From an uncultured Sulfurovum sp. (GTDB lineage Bacteria; Campylobacterota; Campylobacteria; Campylobacterales; Sulfurovaceae): a stretch of DNA of 50,828 nucleotides. The notes beneath the pieces were generated by a model. That model was not told the DNA's origin, ran no database searches, and worked only from the letters and a program-made list of their open reading frames with translations. The stretch spans positions 49,678 to 100,505 of the forward strand of contig CACVAU010000050.1 of the NCBI GenBank assembly GCA_902727915.1, written 5' to 3'. Shown here one piece after another: positions 17,381-26,380 of this stretch. The position numbers were made by a program, and so were the translations under genes. Numbering within the stretch: the stretch's first letter is position 1; every line of letters starts with the position of its first letter.

Positions 17381-17896
17381 TTAGTGTTTCGGACGACTTT
17401 TTTTCTGAGCTAACAAGTTGAGTATGGTGCTATATTGCTCTTTGGTCAAAATCTTAGCTAAAGTATTCAGTGCATCAATATGACCATTGGTAATTTCTCT
17501 TTTAATCTCTATTAATTTCTCAATATCAGCTTTTAAATCCTCTTTGGTCTTCTGCTCTTTGAGTACTGCATCCATAATTTTAGACTCCAGTTGCTCTGCT
17601 ACTTTAATTTCTTTGTGAATTTTAGCACGGAAATTTTCAAATATTTCAGCTTTAATTTTTTCATTTTGCTCTTTGCTTAGTTTTAAAGTCTCTTTGTTTG
17701 CAGCCAATAATCTTTTAAGATGAGGAAGTGGTACAAGTTCTGCTACTTTGTGTTGAGGCTTATTCTCTTTTGCTTTGTGACCCATCTCTTTTGTCATTGG
17801 AGTAGTTATCTCTTTTTTCTCCACCGAGACATTGCCTTCTGCTAACAGCAAAGAAGTTAACCCTAAAACCAACGATAATGTTATAATTTTTTTCAT
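17381..17896 (-). CDS. Periplasmic Spy/CpxP-like (LTxxQ-type) helical protein
   Basis: A 171-residue protein with a clear signal peptide (MKKIITLSLVLGLTSLLLAEG), a Lys-rich linker, then an all-helical domain: LPHLKRLLAANKETLKLSKEQNEKI, a long charged helix, and ALNTLAKILTKEQYSTILNLL. The pair LSKEQ and LTKEQ matches the repeated LTxxQ motif of Spy/CpxP/ZraP-type periplasmic chaperones and metal-stress sensors. AAAGGAT lies 9 bases before the start, and several TATAAT-like boxes lie upstream (17920-17965). A paralogue sits at 27536-27949 beside a Cu/Zn efflux gene. No metal-binding cluster is evident, so chaperone versus sensor is undecided. Confidence 0.75.
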   Translation of the reverse strand: MKKIITLSLVLGLTSLLLAEGNVSVEKKEITTPMTKEMGHKAKENKPQHKVAELVPLPHLKRLLAANKETLKLSKEQNEKIKAEIFENFRAKIHKEIKVAEQLESKIMDAVLKEQKTKEDLKADIEKLIEIKREITNGHIDALNTLAKILTKEQYSTILNLLAQKKSRPKH

Positions 17897-17980
17897 TTGA
17901 ATGATCCTTTTATTTTTTGTACTTATAATTATAATAAATTATACTTATAGTAACTTAAATATGATAACCATTATTATTCT

Positions 17981-19024
17981 TTATTCAAATTCTTCTGAAA
18001 AATCCAATTCATAAAGAGACGCGTTAAATGAAAAAATAAATTTCTTAATAGCTTCACTGGACATATAAGCTTTGTATGAGTTTATAAATGTAATGCCTTC
18101 AACTTGTCCTTGTAAGGGTGCTGTAAAGTTTAATTGTTTTTTATCACCGTTAAAAAAGTCATTGTTAGTGTAATTGCTAAATGCCCATACGTTTACATTG
18201 AGTAAAGAGGAGTAGGTTGTGAGTAGAAGTATGTTGAGTTCTTTGTTTAGCGTAGCAGCTGTGACCATACCTTGAATGTTAAATGTTGAAAGGTTTTTTG
18301 CTGTTTGTTTTCCTGTTTGGGTGCTTAGTTCATAAAGACGTGTTTGGTTATTTTGCCAGTTTTTTGAAAAAATATAAAGCTTATTATTGTGTGCTACCAT
18401 TGCTTCAGCATCAAAATTATGTTGTTTGGGTCTTGATACAAAATTCTTTTGGTCAGCATAATGATAGTTGATAACTTCGGCATTTATATTTTTTTGTGTT
18501 CTAAGTGAGGCACGAGGTATTTTATAGATTTTAAGGTCTTTACGATTACCTCGATTGTTACCAATATCTCCAATATACACATAGTTGTCATCATAAGCGA
18601 TATCTTCCCAATCTTTATTTTTAGCATTTTTGATATTAACTGTTTTGAGAATCTTACCAGTATGTTCATCTATTTGATAAAGTATGGCTTTTCCACCACT
18701 GTCATTAAATGTCCAAAGGGCATGGTCAAGTTTAATTAGACCAGAAGTCTCTTTAATGGTCTTTGGAAGTTCAAACTTTTTAGTGAAATAGCTTTCTCCA
18801 TATTTAGGAACTTGAGGTAGATTTGGTGTGGGTTGTTGAATAATTGTTTCATTTTTTGGTTCAGGTAAGGAGATGGGCGTACCTAAATGGGGTCTAGTGT
18901 TTTGTGGTATGCTGGTTGAAGTACTTACTTGGGGTGAACTAGGGGGTGTTGATGGTTGTATTGAACAACTAAGAATTAAAAATGAAAAGCTGAGTAGGAG
19001 TAGGAGATTTATTATATTTTTCAT
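17981..19024 (-). CDS. Lipoprotein with a predicted beta-propeller-like domain, unknown function
   Basis: A 347-residue lipoprotein (lipobox LILSC, Cys20) followed by a Pro/Ser/Thr linker (SIQPSTPPSSPQVSTSTSIP) of about 50 residues. The rest is beta-rich: ETSGLIKLDHALWTFNDSGG, then DWEDIAYDDNYVYIGDIGNN, then IYKIPRASL and later FNIQGMVTAATLN and VEGITFINSYKAYMSSEA. The motifs T-F-N-D-S-G and DWED-A...IGD-GNN recur in SdiA-regulated or esterase-like propeller proteins, and the Asp/Asn clusters suggest calcium sites. It should sit in the outer or inner membrane facing the periplasm. It is divergent from the lytic-transglycosylase-like gene, whose start lies 68 bases away. Function is unknown. 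Confidence 0.7.
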   Translation of the reverse strand: MKNIINLLLLLSFSFLILSCSIQPSTPPSSPQVSTSTSIPQNTRPHLGTPISLPEPKNETIIQQPTPNLPQVPKYGESYFTKKFELPKTIKETSGLIKLDHALWTFNDSGGKAILYQIDEHTGKILKTVNIKNAKNKDWEDIAYDDNYVYIGDIGNNRGNRKDLKIYKIPRASLRTQKNINAEVINYHYADQKNFVSRPKQHNFDAEAMVAHNNKLYIFSKNWQNNQTRLYELSTQTGKQTAKNLSTFNIQGMVTAATLNKELNILLLTTYSSLLNVNVWAFSNYTNNDFFNGDKKQLNFTAPLQGQVEGITFINSYKAYMSSEAIKKFIFSFNASLYELDFSEEFE

Positions 19025-19092
19025 ATCTAAGAGTATAGCAAAAATATTTTACTTCAGTTATAATTCATCCAAAAAATTTAAAAAGATTAAGA

Positions 19093-20376
19093 ATGAAAAA
19101 AATATTCCAAAATATGGTACTTCTACTTGCTTTCACAGAAATAGGTTTTTCTAGCTGTTCAACAAGTAAATCTGTTTGGCAAAATAAACTTGCTATGAGC
19201 AAGTCCATAGAAACATTTTTTATGGCTAATTATGCTTGTCAAAAGCATTTTTATAAGCATTTAAATACAGCTCAAAAGATTTATTTTGATACCGTTCTTT
19301 ACCCAAATAATTTAGAAGAAATAGCCTATAAAAATAGATGGAAAGCCATGTCAATGAATGACAAAGAGTTTTTTAAACAATTTACTTTTTTTAATAATTA
19401 TTTTACTAAGCATCATGCTAAAGTCACCTCTCAAGAGTTTTCTTGTTTTCAAAACCAAAGAGGATTTAGACAGGGCGTGTCTCAAAATCAATTCTATCAT
19501 GACTTAGCAAGTAAAAACATGTTGCATGATGTGCGTTATTTATACCCTCTTATTCGTTGGGCTTATCTTCACAACGGCATAGACATGAAATTAAGTCGTG
19601 AACGTGTGCAGAAAGCTGAAAAGAGCTTTGGTAGCATAAAAGGTAGAGTTGGGAACAATGAACAGTATGCTAGATTTATTGCCTTATATAATGAAGAGTA
19701 TCAAAGTGTTTCAGAACATCTTGCTTTAGCTTTAAGTATTTCTAAAAGTAAAGCTTATAAATTGTTGTTGATTATTACTTATCTTGAATCAAGAGGAAAT
19801 ATTTTTGCTGTGTCAACTACAGGAGCATTTGGTCCCACACAACTTACATTACATTATTACATGATGTATGGAGAACCTAATAATCCTTTTTCACTCAAAG
19901 CCAGTTTAATAAAGTTAGCCAACAAATTTGTGCATTACAACCGTATAGGTAAATCATTAGACAGTTCAGTTATTGCCTATAAGTCAGGAAGTTTGAGTAA
20001 ATGTCAAAATGGTGTTAATAATAGAGATGTAGATTGTAGATACTACAATGATTATAAACGTTATATGAGAGAAATGAATACAATGAGTGCCAAAGAGGAT
20101 ATCTCACGACATTTAACTGGAAAATCATATTTTTATAAAGGCTTAAATAAATTAAATCGAACAAAAAATGCATATGATTTAAAACATTATGAGCCGTATC
20201 AATATGCTGTTTTAAAAGGCAATACTTTAGGTCATAGAGCCAAGAAAAGTAAATATCTAAATGGTGGCTATTTTAAGTCATTAGGAAAAATGAAACGAAG
20301 TGAAATTTATGAGCTACAAGATAAGTTTGGTCGTCAAAATATTGGGGTTATTTCAGATAAAAAAGTTTGTTATTAA
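19093..20376 (+). CDS. Lytic transglycosylase-like (SLT fold) lipoprotein
   Basis: A 427-residue exported protein. Its N-terminus ends in SSC within a hydrophobic stretch (likely lipidated Cys22). The middle carries an SLT-type core: LLLIITYLESRGN, with the catalytic-type Glu232, then AVSTTGAFGPTQLT, matching E-S-x...A-x-S-x-x-G-A-x-G-x-x-Q of lytic transglycosylases. These enzymes cleave the MurNAc-GlcNAc bond of peptidoglycan with anhydro formation. The long N-terminal helical region (30-200) and the Lys/Tyr-rich C-terminus are unfamiliar. It has its own promoter region and is divergent from the propeller-like lipoprotein. Enzyme class is likely; specific role unknown. Confidence 0.75.
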   Translation: MKKIFQNMVLLLAFTEIGFSSCSTSKSVWQNKLAMSKSIETFFMANYACQKHFYKHLNTAQKIYFDTVLYPNNLEEIAYKNRWKAMSMNDKEFFKQFTFFNNYFTKHHAKVTSQEFSCFQNQRGFRQGVSQNQFYHDLASKNMLHDVRYLYPLIRWAYLHNGIDMKLSRERVQKAEKSFGSIKGRVGNNEQYARFIALYNEEYQSVSEHLALALSISKSKAYKLLLIITYLESRGNIFAVSTTGAFGPTQLTLHYYMMYGEPNNPFSLKASLIKLANKFVHYNRIGKSLDSSVIAYKSGSLSKCQNGVNNRDVDCRYYNDYKRYMREMNTMSAKEDISRHLTGKSYFYKGLNKLNRTKNAYDLKHYEPYQYAVLKGNTLGHRAKKSKYLNGGYFKSLGKMKRSEIYELQDKFGRQNIGVISDKKVCY

Positions 20377-20395
20377 CTAACAAACTTCAAGTCTA

Positions 20396-21187
20396 CTAAC
20401 GTTTAGCAGCTTCATACATGGGAATGGTTGTAGGAAGTAGTGCTTTAATCTCTGCTATACGGTTGGCTGGAGCAGGGTGGGTTGACATGTATTCAACAGG
20501 GGTTTCTCCACTTGCACCAAACTTTTCCCAAAATGCTAAAGCTGATCTTGGGTCATAACCAGACTTAGCTGCTAAAACTAAGCCAATATGGTCTGCTTCG
20601 TATTCTTGGGTTCTGGAGTGAGGTAACATAACTCCTAACTGACTTCCAATTCCAAAAGCTTGCATTACGGTTGCTGTTTGTACTGGGTCACCTCTACTTT
20701 GCATAACAGCACCTAGAACTTGTCCACTCATTTGTTGCAGTTGTCCAGAACTCATTCTTTCTGCCCCATGACGTGCTAAGGCATGGGCAATCTCATGACC
20801 CATTACGGCTGCGAGTTCATCATCGTTGGCTGCATATTTAAAAAGCCCTGTGTAGACAAAAACTTTTCCACCCGGAAGACAGAATGCATTACCTTCTTCA
20901 TCATTGTCAATCACAAAAAACTCCCATTGGTAATTTACTTTATGTAGGGCTTCTGTTGTTTGGGCAATACGTTGACCAATTCTTTTAACTTGGGCATTCT
21001 TTTGTGGGTCTGTGCTTACTTTTTCTTTTTGCAGTACTTGTTTAGCACTTTCAAAACCAAGGGCTAATTCTTGGCTTGGAGAAACCATAATAAGCTGGTT
21101 TCTCCCTGTGATTGGTGCTTTAGAACATCCTATGAATAAAAGTGCTAAAATAGCAGCAATAATTATCTGTTTTATAGTAAGTTTCAT
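20396..21187 (-). CDS. M48-family metalloprotease lipoprotein (LoiP/YggG-like)
   Basis: A 263-residue lipoprotein with lipobox LLFIGC (Cys21). Next come APITGRNQLIMVSPSQE, a standard opening of bacterial M48 lipoproteins, the zinc site HEIAH at 131-135, and the third-ligand helix EYEADHIGLVLAAKSGYDP. The family degrades or processes misfolded outer-membrane proteins in the periplasm (E. coli LoiP/BepA). It lacks the TPR repeats of BepA, so it is closer to LoiP/YcaL. It is transcribed toward the lytic transglycosylase gene (ends 20 bases apart) and divergent from trmL. Confidence 0.9.
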   Translation of the reverse strand: MKLTIKQIIIAAILALLFIGCSKAPITGRNQLIMVSPSQELALGFESAKQVLQKEKVSTDPQKNAQVKRIGQRIAQTTEALHKVNYQWEFFVIDNDEEGNAFCLPGGKVFVYTGLFKYAANDDELAAVMGHEIAHALARHGAERMSSGQLQQMSGQVLGAVMQSRGDPVQTATVMQAFGIGSQLGVMLPHSRTQEYEADHIGLVLAAKSGYDPRSALAFWEKFGASGETPVEYMSTHPAPANRIAEIKALLPTTIPMYEAAKR

Positions 21188-21254
21188 GAAAATCCTTTTA
21201 GGTAAGAGAACTTAATTATATCTAAGATATTTTTTAAATACAAGAGGAGTGTTA

Positions 21255-21749
21255 ATGTTTAATATTGTGTTAGTAGAGCCACAAATTCCACCCAATACAG
21301 GAACAATTGGAAGGCTTTGTGTGAATTTGGGAGCGACTTTACATTTGGTTGAACCATTGGGTTTTGACATTGATGACAAAGCCGTAACCAGAGCAGGTCT
21401 TGACTATTGGAAAGACTTAGATTTGGTTGTTTGGGAAAGCTTTGATGCATTTTTAACAGCACATCCTATAGGTAAAAACTCCTATTTAGCCACCACCAAA
21501 ACAGACAAGTTATATTTTAATGCAAGTTTTCAAAAAGATGATTTTATACTTTTTGGTTCAGAAACAAAAGGCATAAGAGAAGACGTACTTTTAGCCCATA
21601 AAGAACAGTGTATTACCATTCCCATGGGTGGAAAAGGACGTAGTCTAAATTTGGGTGTGGCTACAGGAATTGTGACGTATGAAGCATTAAGACAAAACTA
21701 TGATGGTTTTGAGAAAATTACCATCGAAAATACTTTAGAGGAGCAATAA
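21255..21749 (+). CDS. trmL: tRNA (cytidine(34)-2'-O)-methyltransferase TrmL
   Basis: A 164-residue SPOUT methyltransferase: FNIVLVEPQIPPNTGTIGRLC at the N-terminus, LFGSETKGI, and the knotted C-terminal SAM site IPMGGKGRSLNLGVATGIVTYEA. Family members methylate the 2'-O of wobble C34/U34 in tRNA-Leu. A GTG at 21249 is also in frame, but AGAGGAG (21243-21249) is spaced correctly for the ATG at 21255. It is divergent from the M48 gene. A 49-codon membrane-protein gene overlaps its stop by one base. Confidence 0.9.
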   Translation: MFNIVLVEPQIPPNTGTIGRLCVNLGATLHLVEPLGFDIDDKAVTRAGLDYWKDLDLVVWESFDAFLTAHPIGKNSYLATTKTDKLYFNASFQKDDFILFGSETKGIREDVLLAHKEQCITIPMGGKGRSLNLGVATGIVTYEALRQNYDGFEKITIENTLEEQ

Positions 21750-21898
21750 TGTCTATTGGAGATATATTCTATATTATTGCCATTATTTTATTTTCTATTA
21801 TGACTTTTGCGATTATAAGAGGAAACTTTCAACGAAAATTTGATAAAAATGGCGTAAGACATGATTTAAAAAATAAAAAAGCAAAAGACGATAAGTAG
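21749..21898 (+). CDS. Small single-pass membrane protein (49 aa)
   Basis: ATG at 21749 overlaps the trmL stop by one base (TAATG), with GAGGAG just upstream. The product starts MSIGDIFYIIAIILFSIMTF, one hydrophobic helix, and ends in a basic/charged tail (RGNFQRKFDKNGVRHDLKNK). The arrangement and ribosome site make it a real gene rather than chance. Function unknown. The tail would face the cytoplasm or periplasm depending on orientation. Confidence 0.72.
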   Translation: MSIGDIFYIIAIILFSIMTFAIIRGNFQRKFDKNGVRHDLKNKKAKDDK

Positions 21899-21953
21899 TT
21901 ATAATCGTTTAAATAGTATACTATAAGTTCACATTTTAAAAAGGAAATAACCA

Positions 21954-22229
21954 ATGAAAAATAAACTTACAAAAATACTAATGCTTTTAGCATTTTTAAC
22001 GACAACAGCTTTAGCAGGGATATGGATTAACATTACAATTAGTACAAATGATGTTACTTTAGAGGATTTAGCATCAAGTTATTATGCTGATGCCTCTGAA
22101 ACAGAGGTGATTTACAATGCCAATAGGGATGTGATTGGTCAAAATCGTCAATTAAGAAAAGGAATGAAATTACAAATTCCTGTAACGGATAAGTTTAGAG
22201 AGCAACCAGAACATTTAGGTTGGAGATAG
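21954..22229 (+). CDS. Exported LysM-domain protein
   Basis: A 91-residue protein with a signal peptide (LMLLAFLTTTALA) followed directly by one LysM-like domain: VTLEDLASSYYADASETEVIYNANRD, then QNRQLRKGMKLQIPV. LysM binds the GlcNAc backbone of peptidoglycan, so it is probably a periplasmic wall-binding protein. AAAGGA lies about 8 bases before the ATG, and TATACTATAA-like boxes near 21914 suggest its own promoter. A strong hairpin terminator follows at 22236. No catalytic domain is attached. Confidence 0.78.
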   Translation: MKNKLTKILMLLAFLTTTALAGIWINITISTNDVTLEDLASSYYADASETEVIYNANRDVIGQNRQLRKGMKLQIPVTDKFREQPEHLGWR

Positions 22230-22235
22230 GCGTTA

Positions 22236-22266
22236 AAGTTGTTCCGAAGTTTTTTGGGAACAACTT
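22236..22266. terminator. Strong hairpin terminator between the LysM gene and argG
   Basis: AAGTTGTTCC (22236-22245) and GGAACAACTT (22257-22266) form a perfect 10-bp stem with an 11-base loop, followed by gtttt. It lies between converging genes and may serve both. Confidence 0.8.
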
Positions 22267-22274
22267 GTTTTGTA

Positions 22275-23492
22275 TTACTTACGAAGCTTACCAGCAATCA
22301 TAAGACGTAAAGCATTTAATTTAATAAACCCTTCAGCATCCGACTGATCATAAACATCATCTTCTTCAAATGTTGAGTGTGCTTCTGAGAAAAGTGACTT
22401 TTCTGATTCACGACCAACTACCATAACATTACCTTTGTAAAGTTTTAAGTTTACTCTACCTTCTACATGCTCTTGTGTTTTGTCAATAGCAGCTTGAAGC
22501 ATTTCACGCTCTGGTGACCACCAGTAACCATTGTAGATAAGACTTGCATATTTAGGCATGATTTCATCTTTCATGTGCGCAGCCTCACGGTCAAGAGTAA
22601 TAGATTCTATCGCTCTATGTGCTTTTAGCATAATAGTCCCACCCGGTGTTTCATAACAACCACGTGCTTTCATCCCGACATATCGGTTTTCAACGATGTC
22701 AATTCTACCAATTCCATGTTTGTTACCGTAAGCATTGAGTTCAGTTAAAATAGTCGCTGCCGTCATTGCTTCACCATTAATAGCAACTGGGTCACCGTTT
22801 TTGTAATCTATAGAAATGTACTCAGCCTCGTCAGGTGCATTTTCTGGTGACGTTGTCCATAGCCACATGTCTTCGTCTGGTTCTTTACTTGGATCTTCAA
22901 GTACAAGACCTTCGTAAGAGATATGAAGTAAGTTTGCATCCATAGAATATGGAGATGCTTGACCTTTTTTCTTTTCGATTTTAATTCCGTGGTCTTCTGC
23001 ATAAGCAAGTAGTTTTTCACGGCTATTTAAATCCCATTCTCTCCAAGGAGCAATAACAGCGATGTCGCCATTTAATCCAAGGTAACCTAGTTCAAAACGT
23101 ACTTGGTCATTTCCTTTTCCTGTAGCACCATGACTTACTGCATCGGCACCCGTCTCTGCTGCTATCTCAATTTGTTTCTTAGAAATAAGAGGTCTAGCAA
23201 TAGACGTTCCAAGAAGGTATTCACCCTCATAAATAGTATTGGCTCTAAACATTGGAAAGACAAAGTCTTTTACAAACTCTTCACGTAAATCTAAAATAAA
23301 AATATTTTCAGGTTTAATCCCCATGTCTAACGCCTTTTGACGTGCTGGTTCAACCTCTTCACCTTGCCCAAGGTCTGCTGTAAAGGTTACCACTTCACAG
23401 TCATACTCATCTTGAAGCCATTTTAAAATAATACTTGTGTCAAGCCCACCAGAGTACGCTAAGACAGCTTTTTTGATATTCTTTTTTGCCAT
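22275..23492 (-). CDS. argG: Argininosuccinate synthase
   Basis: A 405-residue enzyme of full length. The N-terminal ATP-pyrophosphatase loop [15 protein letters not shown] is intact, followed by [15 protein letters not shown], and [15 protein letters not shown] binds citrulline and aspartate in the family. It condenses citrulline and aspartate with ATP to argininosuccinate, the penultimate step of arginine synthesis, in the cytosol. The C-terminal part ([24 protein letters not shown]) is also standard. It stands alone on the minus strand, divergent from the AAA_14 ATPase gene. No ARG-box-like operator was recognised. Confidence 0.97.
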   Translation of the reverse strand: MAKKNIKKAVLAYSGGLDTSIILKWLQDEYDCEVVTFTADLGQGEEVEPARQKALDMGIKPENIFILDLREEFVKDFVFPMFRANTIYEGEYLLGTSIARPLISKKQIEIAAETGADAVSHGATGKGNDQVRFELGYLGLNGDIAVIAPWREWDLNSREKLLAYAEDHGIKIEKKKGQASPYSMDANLLHISYEGLVLEDPSKEPDEDMWLWTTSPENAPDEAEYISIDYKNGDPVAINGEAMTAATILTELNAYGNKHGIGRIDIVENRYVGMKARGCYETPGGTIMLKAHRAIESITLDREAAHMKDEIMPKYASLIYNGYWWSPEREMLQAAIDKTQEHVEGRVNLKLYKGNVMVVGRESEKSLFSEAHSTFEEDDVYDQSDAEGFIKLNALRLMIAGKLRK

Positions 23493-23593
23493 AAATATGC
23501 CTTATTAAAATTTGATAAAATTTTAACATAGTTAAGTGTGTATTTGGCTTTTATGGGGTTTCCGAAAATTTTTAAAGCTGGAGTTAAATATAT

Positions 23594-23630
23594 TATATTA
23601 TACTAATGTGTATTAAATAAGTATAATATA
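23594..23630. promoter_or_regulatory. 11-bp inverted repeat at the ATPase promoter
   Basis: TATATTATACT (23594-23604) and AGTATAATATA (23620-23630) are perfect inverted arms separated by 15 bases. The right arm contains a consensus TATAAT (23624-23629), 15 bases before the ATG at 23645. It is placed as an operator or an overlapping promoter element. The AT-rich arms make a chance match possible. Confidence 0.5.
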
Positions 23631-23644
23631 CTAGGAATAAAATT

Positions 23645-24850
23645 ATGAAAAACAAACTCAAAAACGCCAAACGACTTTCCCTACTAAAACAAAATCAAAA
23701 CATTCTAAAGTATCATCGGTACTTGTATGATGAGGTATTTAATTCAACAAGTAAAACCATAGGTGTTTATGGGAGTAGGGGTGTTGGAAAAACTACGATG
23801 CTGTTACAAATATTGAAAGCTAGTACTATTTCTGCTACTAATAAACTTTATATCTCTTGTGATCATCCTATGTTTAAAGGGGTATCTCTTTTTGATTTTG
23901 TAGATGAATTTGTGAAGCGTGGTGGTGAGTTTATTGTTATTGATGAAATTCATGAAGCAGATAACTTTCAAGCTGAACTGAAATCTGTTTATGACTTTTT
24001 AGAGGTTAAAGTTCTTTTTTCTGGTTCGTCAGCTATTGAGATTACGAATCCTGATTTTGCTCGACGCTACTCCATGTATAAAATGCCAATATTGTCTTTT
24101 AGAGAGTATTTAGAGATGACACAGAACATCAAGCTTAAAGCCTATAGCTTGGAAGTACTATTAGAAAATCATGAATCCATTGTTTATGAGATAAATGATA
24201 CATTGGTAGATAAAAAGATATTGAAGCTTTATGATGAATTTATTGATGTGGGTGTTTATCCTTTTTATTTTGAAGATAAATTAAAATACATTGACCGAAT
24301 ACACGAGACGATTAATACCGTATTGTTTAAAGATTTAGGACGACTCTTTAGTATTAAACCTGATAAGATAGATACCTTAAAAAAGCTTCTTTTGACCATT
24401 TGTGTCTCTGAACCTTTAGAACTTTCTATTGACAAGTTAGCTGCAACGGTGGGGATTACAAAAGTAACGCTTTATAAGTACATTAAGTATCTTGGTAAAG
24501 CAGAATTAGTTAATCATATAGCACATGATGCTAAACGTTTTAAAGCCATCCGTAAATCTGACAAGCTTTATTTGGCAAATACAAATTTGTTTTCTGCTTT
24601 GTGTATGGAGAGCGAAATAGGAACTATTAGAGAAACTTACTTTGTAAGTATGGTCGCGAGTGGACACACTTTAAGCTATGTAGACAAAGGTGATTTTTTA
24701 GTAAATGGAAAATATACTTTTGAAGTTGGGGGGAAAAACAAAAGCTTCAATCAAATAAAGGAAATACCTCATTCATTTTTAGCTTTGGACGACATAGAAG
24801 TTGGAATAGATGCTAAAGTACCTCTTTGGTTATTTGGATTTTTATATTGA
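23645..24850 (+). CDS. AAA_14-type ATP-binding protein
   Basis: A 401-residue P-loop ATPase: Walker A GSRGVGKT (43-50, Lys49), Walker B FIVIDE (97-101) followed by HEAD, then the sensor-like LFSGSSAIEI and RRYSMYKMPILSFREYL. This is the pattern of AAA_14/DUF4143 ATPases. A winged-helix-like segment (LAATVGITKVTLYKYIKYLGKA) follows, and the C-terminus ends in a short domain recalling the nuclease-like fold of DUF4143 proteins (KYTFEVGGKNKSFNQIK). Family function is poorly known. The gene precedes the DNA methyltransferase by 101 bases but has its own terminator, so the two are probably separate units. Confidence 0.82.
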   Translation: MKNKLKNAKRLSLLKQNQNILKYHRYLYDEVFNSTSKTIGVYGSRGVGKTTMLLQILKASTISATNKLYISCDHPMFKGVSLFDFVDEFVKRGGEFIVIDEIHEADNFQAELKSVYDFLEVKVLFSGSSAIEITNPDFARRYSMYKMPILSFREYLEMTQNIKLKAYSLEVLLENHESIVYEINDTLVDKKILKLYDEFIDVGVYPFYFEDKLKYIDRIHETINTVLFKDLGRLFSIKPDKIDTLKKLLLTICVSEPLELSIDKLAATVGITKVTLYKYIKYLGKAELVNHIAHDAKRFKAIRKSDKLYLANTNLFSALCMESEIGTIRETYFVSMVASGHTLSYVDKGDFLVNGKYTFEVGGKNKSFNQIKEIPHSFLALDDIEVGIDAKVPLWLFGFLY

Positions 24851-24874
24851 TTGTTTAAGACTTTTTAGAAAAGG

Positions 24875-24895
24875 ATGACAATTTGTCATTTTTTT
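24875..24895 (+). terminator. Rho-independent terminator after the ATPase gene
   Basis: ATGACA (24875-24880), loop ATT, TGTCAT (24884-24889), then a run of T to 24895. The A-rich 5' flank can extend the stem. Confidence 0.65.
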
Positions 24896-24951
24896 AATAC
24901 TTTAAAAAAAACAATTTATAATTAAGCTATTTACGATTAAGAGGTATAATT

Positions 24952-26346
24952 ATGGCAACACTAAATTCAACTTTTAGGCAACTAGATATGACCGTACAAT
25001 TGAATGATGTAGACAAGAAAAAATCAAAACAAACGTGTAAAATCATAGACATATTCGCAGGAATGGGTGGTATGCATTTAGGATTAGAACAAGCATTTAA
25101 AAAGTATGGTATAGAAACCGAATGTGTTATGACTTCTGAAATAAAAGCCAGTGCTATTGATGCTTTAAATCATAATTTTGAACATCAACTTTTTTATGGA
25201 GATATTTCAAAGGTAGAGGTTAAAGATATTCCTAATTTTGATTTTTTACTGGGTGGATTTCCTTGTCAAGCTTTTAGTTCAGCAGGAAATAGAGATGGTT
25301 TTTGTGATACAAGAGGAACACTCTTTTTTGAAATAGAACGTATTTTAAAAGCTAAAAGACCTCAAGGTTTTATTTTAGAGAATGTAGAAGGATTGGTAAC
25401 CCATGACAAAGGAAAAACATTAGAAGTTATTTTAAAATCATTGGATAACTTGGGGTATAATGTTGATTGGAAAGTTTTAGATTCAAAAGATTTTTTATTA
25501 CCACAGTCCAGAAAAAGAATCTATATAGTAGGCTCGTTAGAGAGTAAAATAGATTTAAATAATATTGAAAAATTAGGTTCTAAAGTATTTGAAAAGATTC
25601 AAGAAAAAGGTTTAAAAACCATTGATTCGCTATTTACAAAAAAGCTTCTTTCACATTTACCCATAGATGCTCTTTATGGCAAAGCCATTAAAGATAAGAG
25701 AGGTGGAGTAAACAATATTCACAGTTGGGATTTTGGATTAAAAGGTGAAGTGAGTGAAACACAAAAACAATTTTTAAGACAACTTTTTAAAGAGAGACGA
25801 AAAAAACATTGGGCTCAAAAGATTGGCATTGAATGGATGGATGGAATGCCTTTGACTTTAGAGCAAATAGAAAGTTTTTTTGATGTTGAGGATTTAGAAA
25901 ACTTGTTAGATGATTTGGTAGAAAAAGGTTATTTACGTTTTGAACATCCGAAAGAGAAGATTAAAATAAATAGTAATGGAAGTATCATTACAAGACGAGA
26001 ATATGCAACAGAGAAACCAAAAGGTTACAATATTGTAACGGGTAAATTAAGTTTTGAATTTTCTAAAATTTTAGACCCCAAAGGTTTAGCTCCTACTTTA
26101 GTAGCAGCTGATGTCGAGAAACTAGGGGTTGTAGATGGACAAGGGATTAGAAAAATTTCATTACGAGAAGGATTGAGACTTTTTGGTTACCCTGAAACTT
26201 ATTCCTTAGAGATATTTGAGGGGAATGTTAGCAAAAAGAGAAAAGCATTTGATTTACTAGGTAATACGGTTGCTGTACCTGTTATTGAAGAGGTGGCAAC
26301 ACTTTTAGCCAAGGCTTATGTTAAAAAAGTTTCTGTGGCTTCTTGA
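24952..26346 (+). CDS. DNA (cytosine-5)-methyltransferase
   Basis: A 464-residue m5C methyltransferase with motifs in order: I (IIDIFAGMGGMHLGLE), IV GGFPCQAFS with catalytic Cys105, VI ILENVEGL, VIII LPQSRKRIYIVG, and IX/X at the C-terminus (KISLREGLRLFGYPE, LLGNTVAVPVI). The variable region between VIII and IX is about 200 residues and includes a helical, winged-helix-like segment (LTLEQIESFFDVEDLENLLD, EKGYLRFEHPK), longer than in small enzymes. It should methylate cytosine in a specific sequence, which cannot be read from the protein. No restriction endonuclease is recognised beside it. The unknown gene at 26381-26851 converges on it. It may be an orphan methylase or half of an R-M pair. 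Confidence 0.93.
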   Translation: MATLNSTFRQLDMTVQLNDVDKKKSKQTCKIIDIFAGMGGMHLGLEQAFKKYGIETECVMTSEIKASAIDALNHNFEHQLFYGDISKVEVKDIPNFDFLLGGFPCQAFSSAGNRDGFCDTRGTLFFEIERILKAKRPQGFILENVEGLVTHDKGKTLEVILKSLDNLGYNVDWKVLDSKDFLLPQSRKRIYIVGSLESKIDLNNIEKLGSKVFEKIQEKGLKTIDSLFTKKLLSHLPIDALYGKAIKDKRGGVNNIHSWDFGLKGEVSETQKQFLRQLFKERRKKHWAQKIGIEWMDGMPLTLEQIESFFDVEDLENLLDDLVEKGYLRFEHPKEKIKINSNGSIITRREYATEKPKGYNIVTGKLSFEFSKILDPKGLAPTLVAADVEKLGVVDGQGIRKISLREGLRLFGYPETYSLEIFEGNVSKKRKAFDLLGNTVAVPVIEEVATLLAKAYVKKVSVAS

Positions 26347-26380
26347 TATTTTATTTTAAAAGGGAATTGAGAAATAAGAC

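Noticed and set aside
23645..26346. Classical restriction-modification pair
   Set aside because: The ATPase has no recognised endonuclease motif, a terminator separates it from the methyltransferase, and no nuclease motif was found in the 156-aa neighbour.
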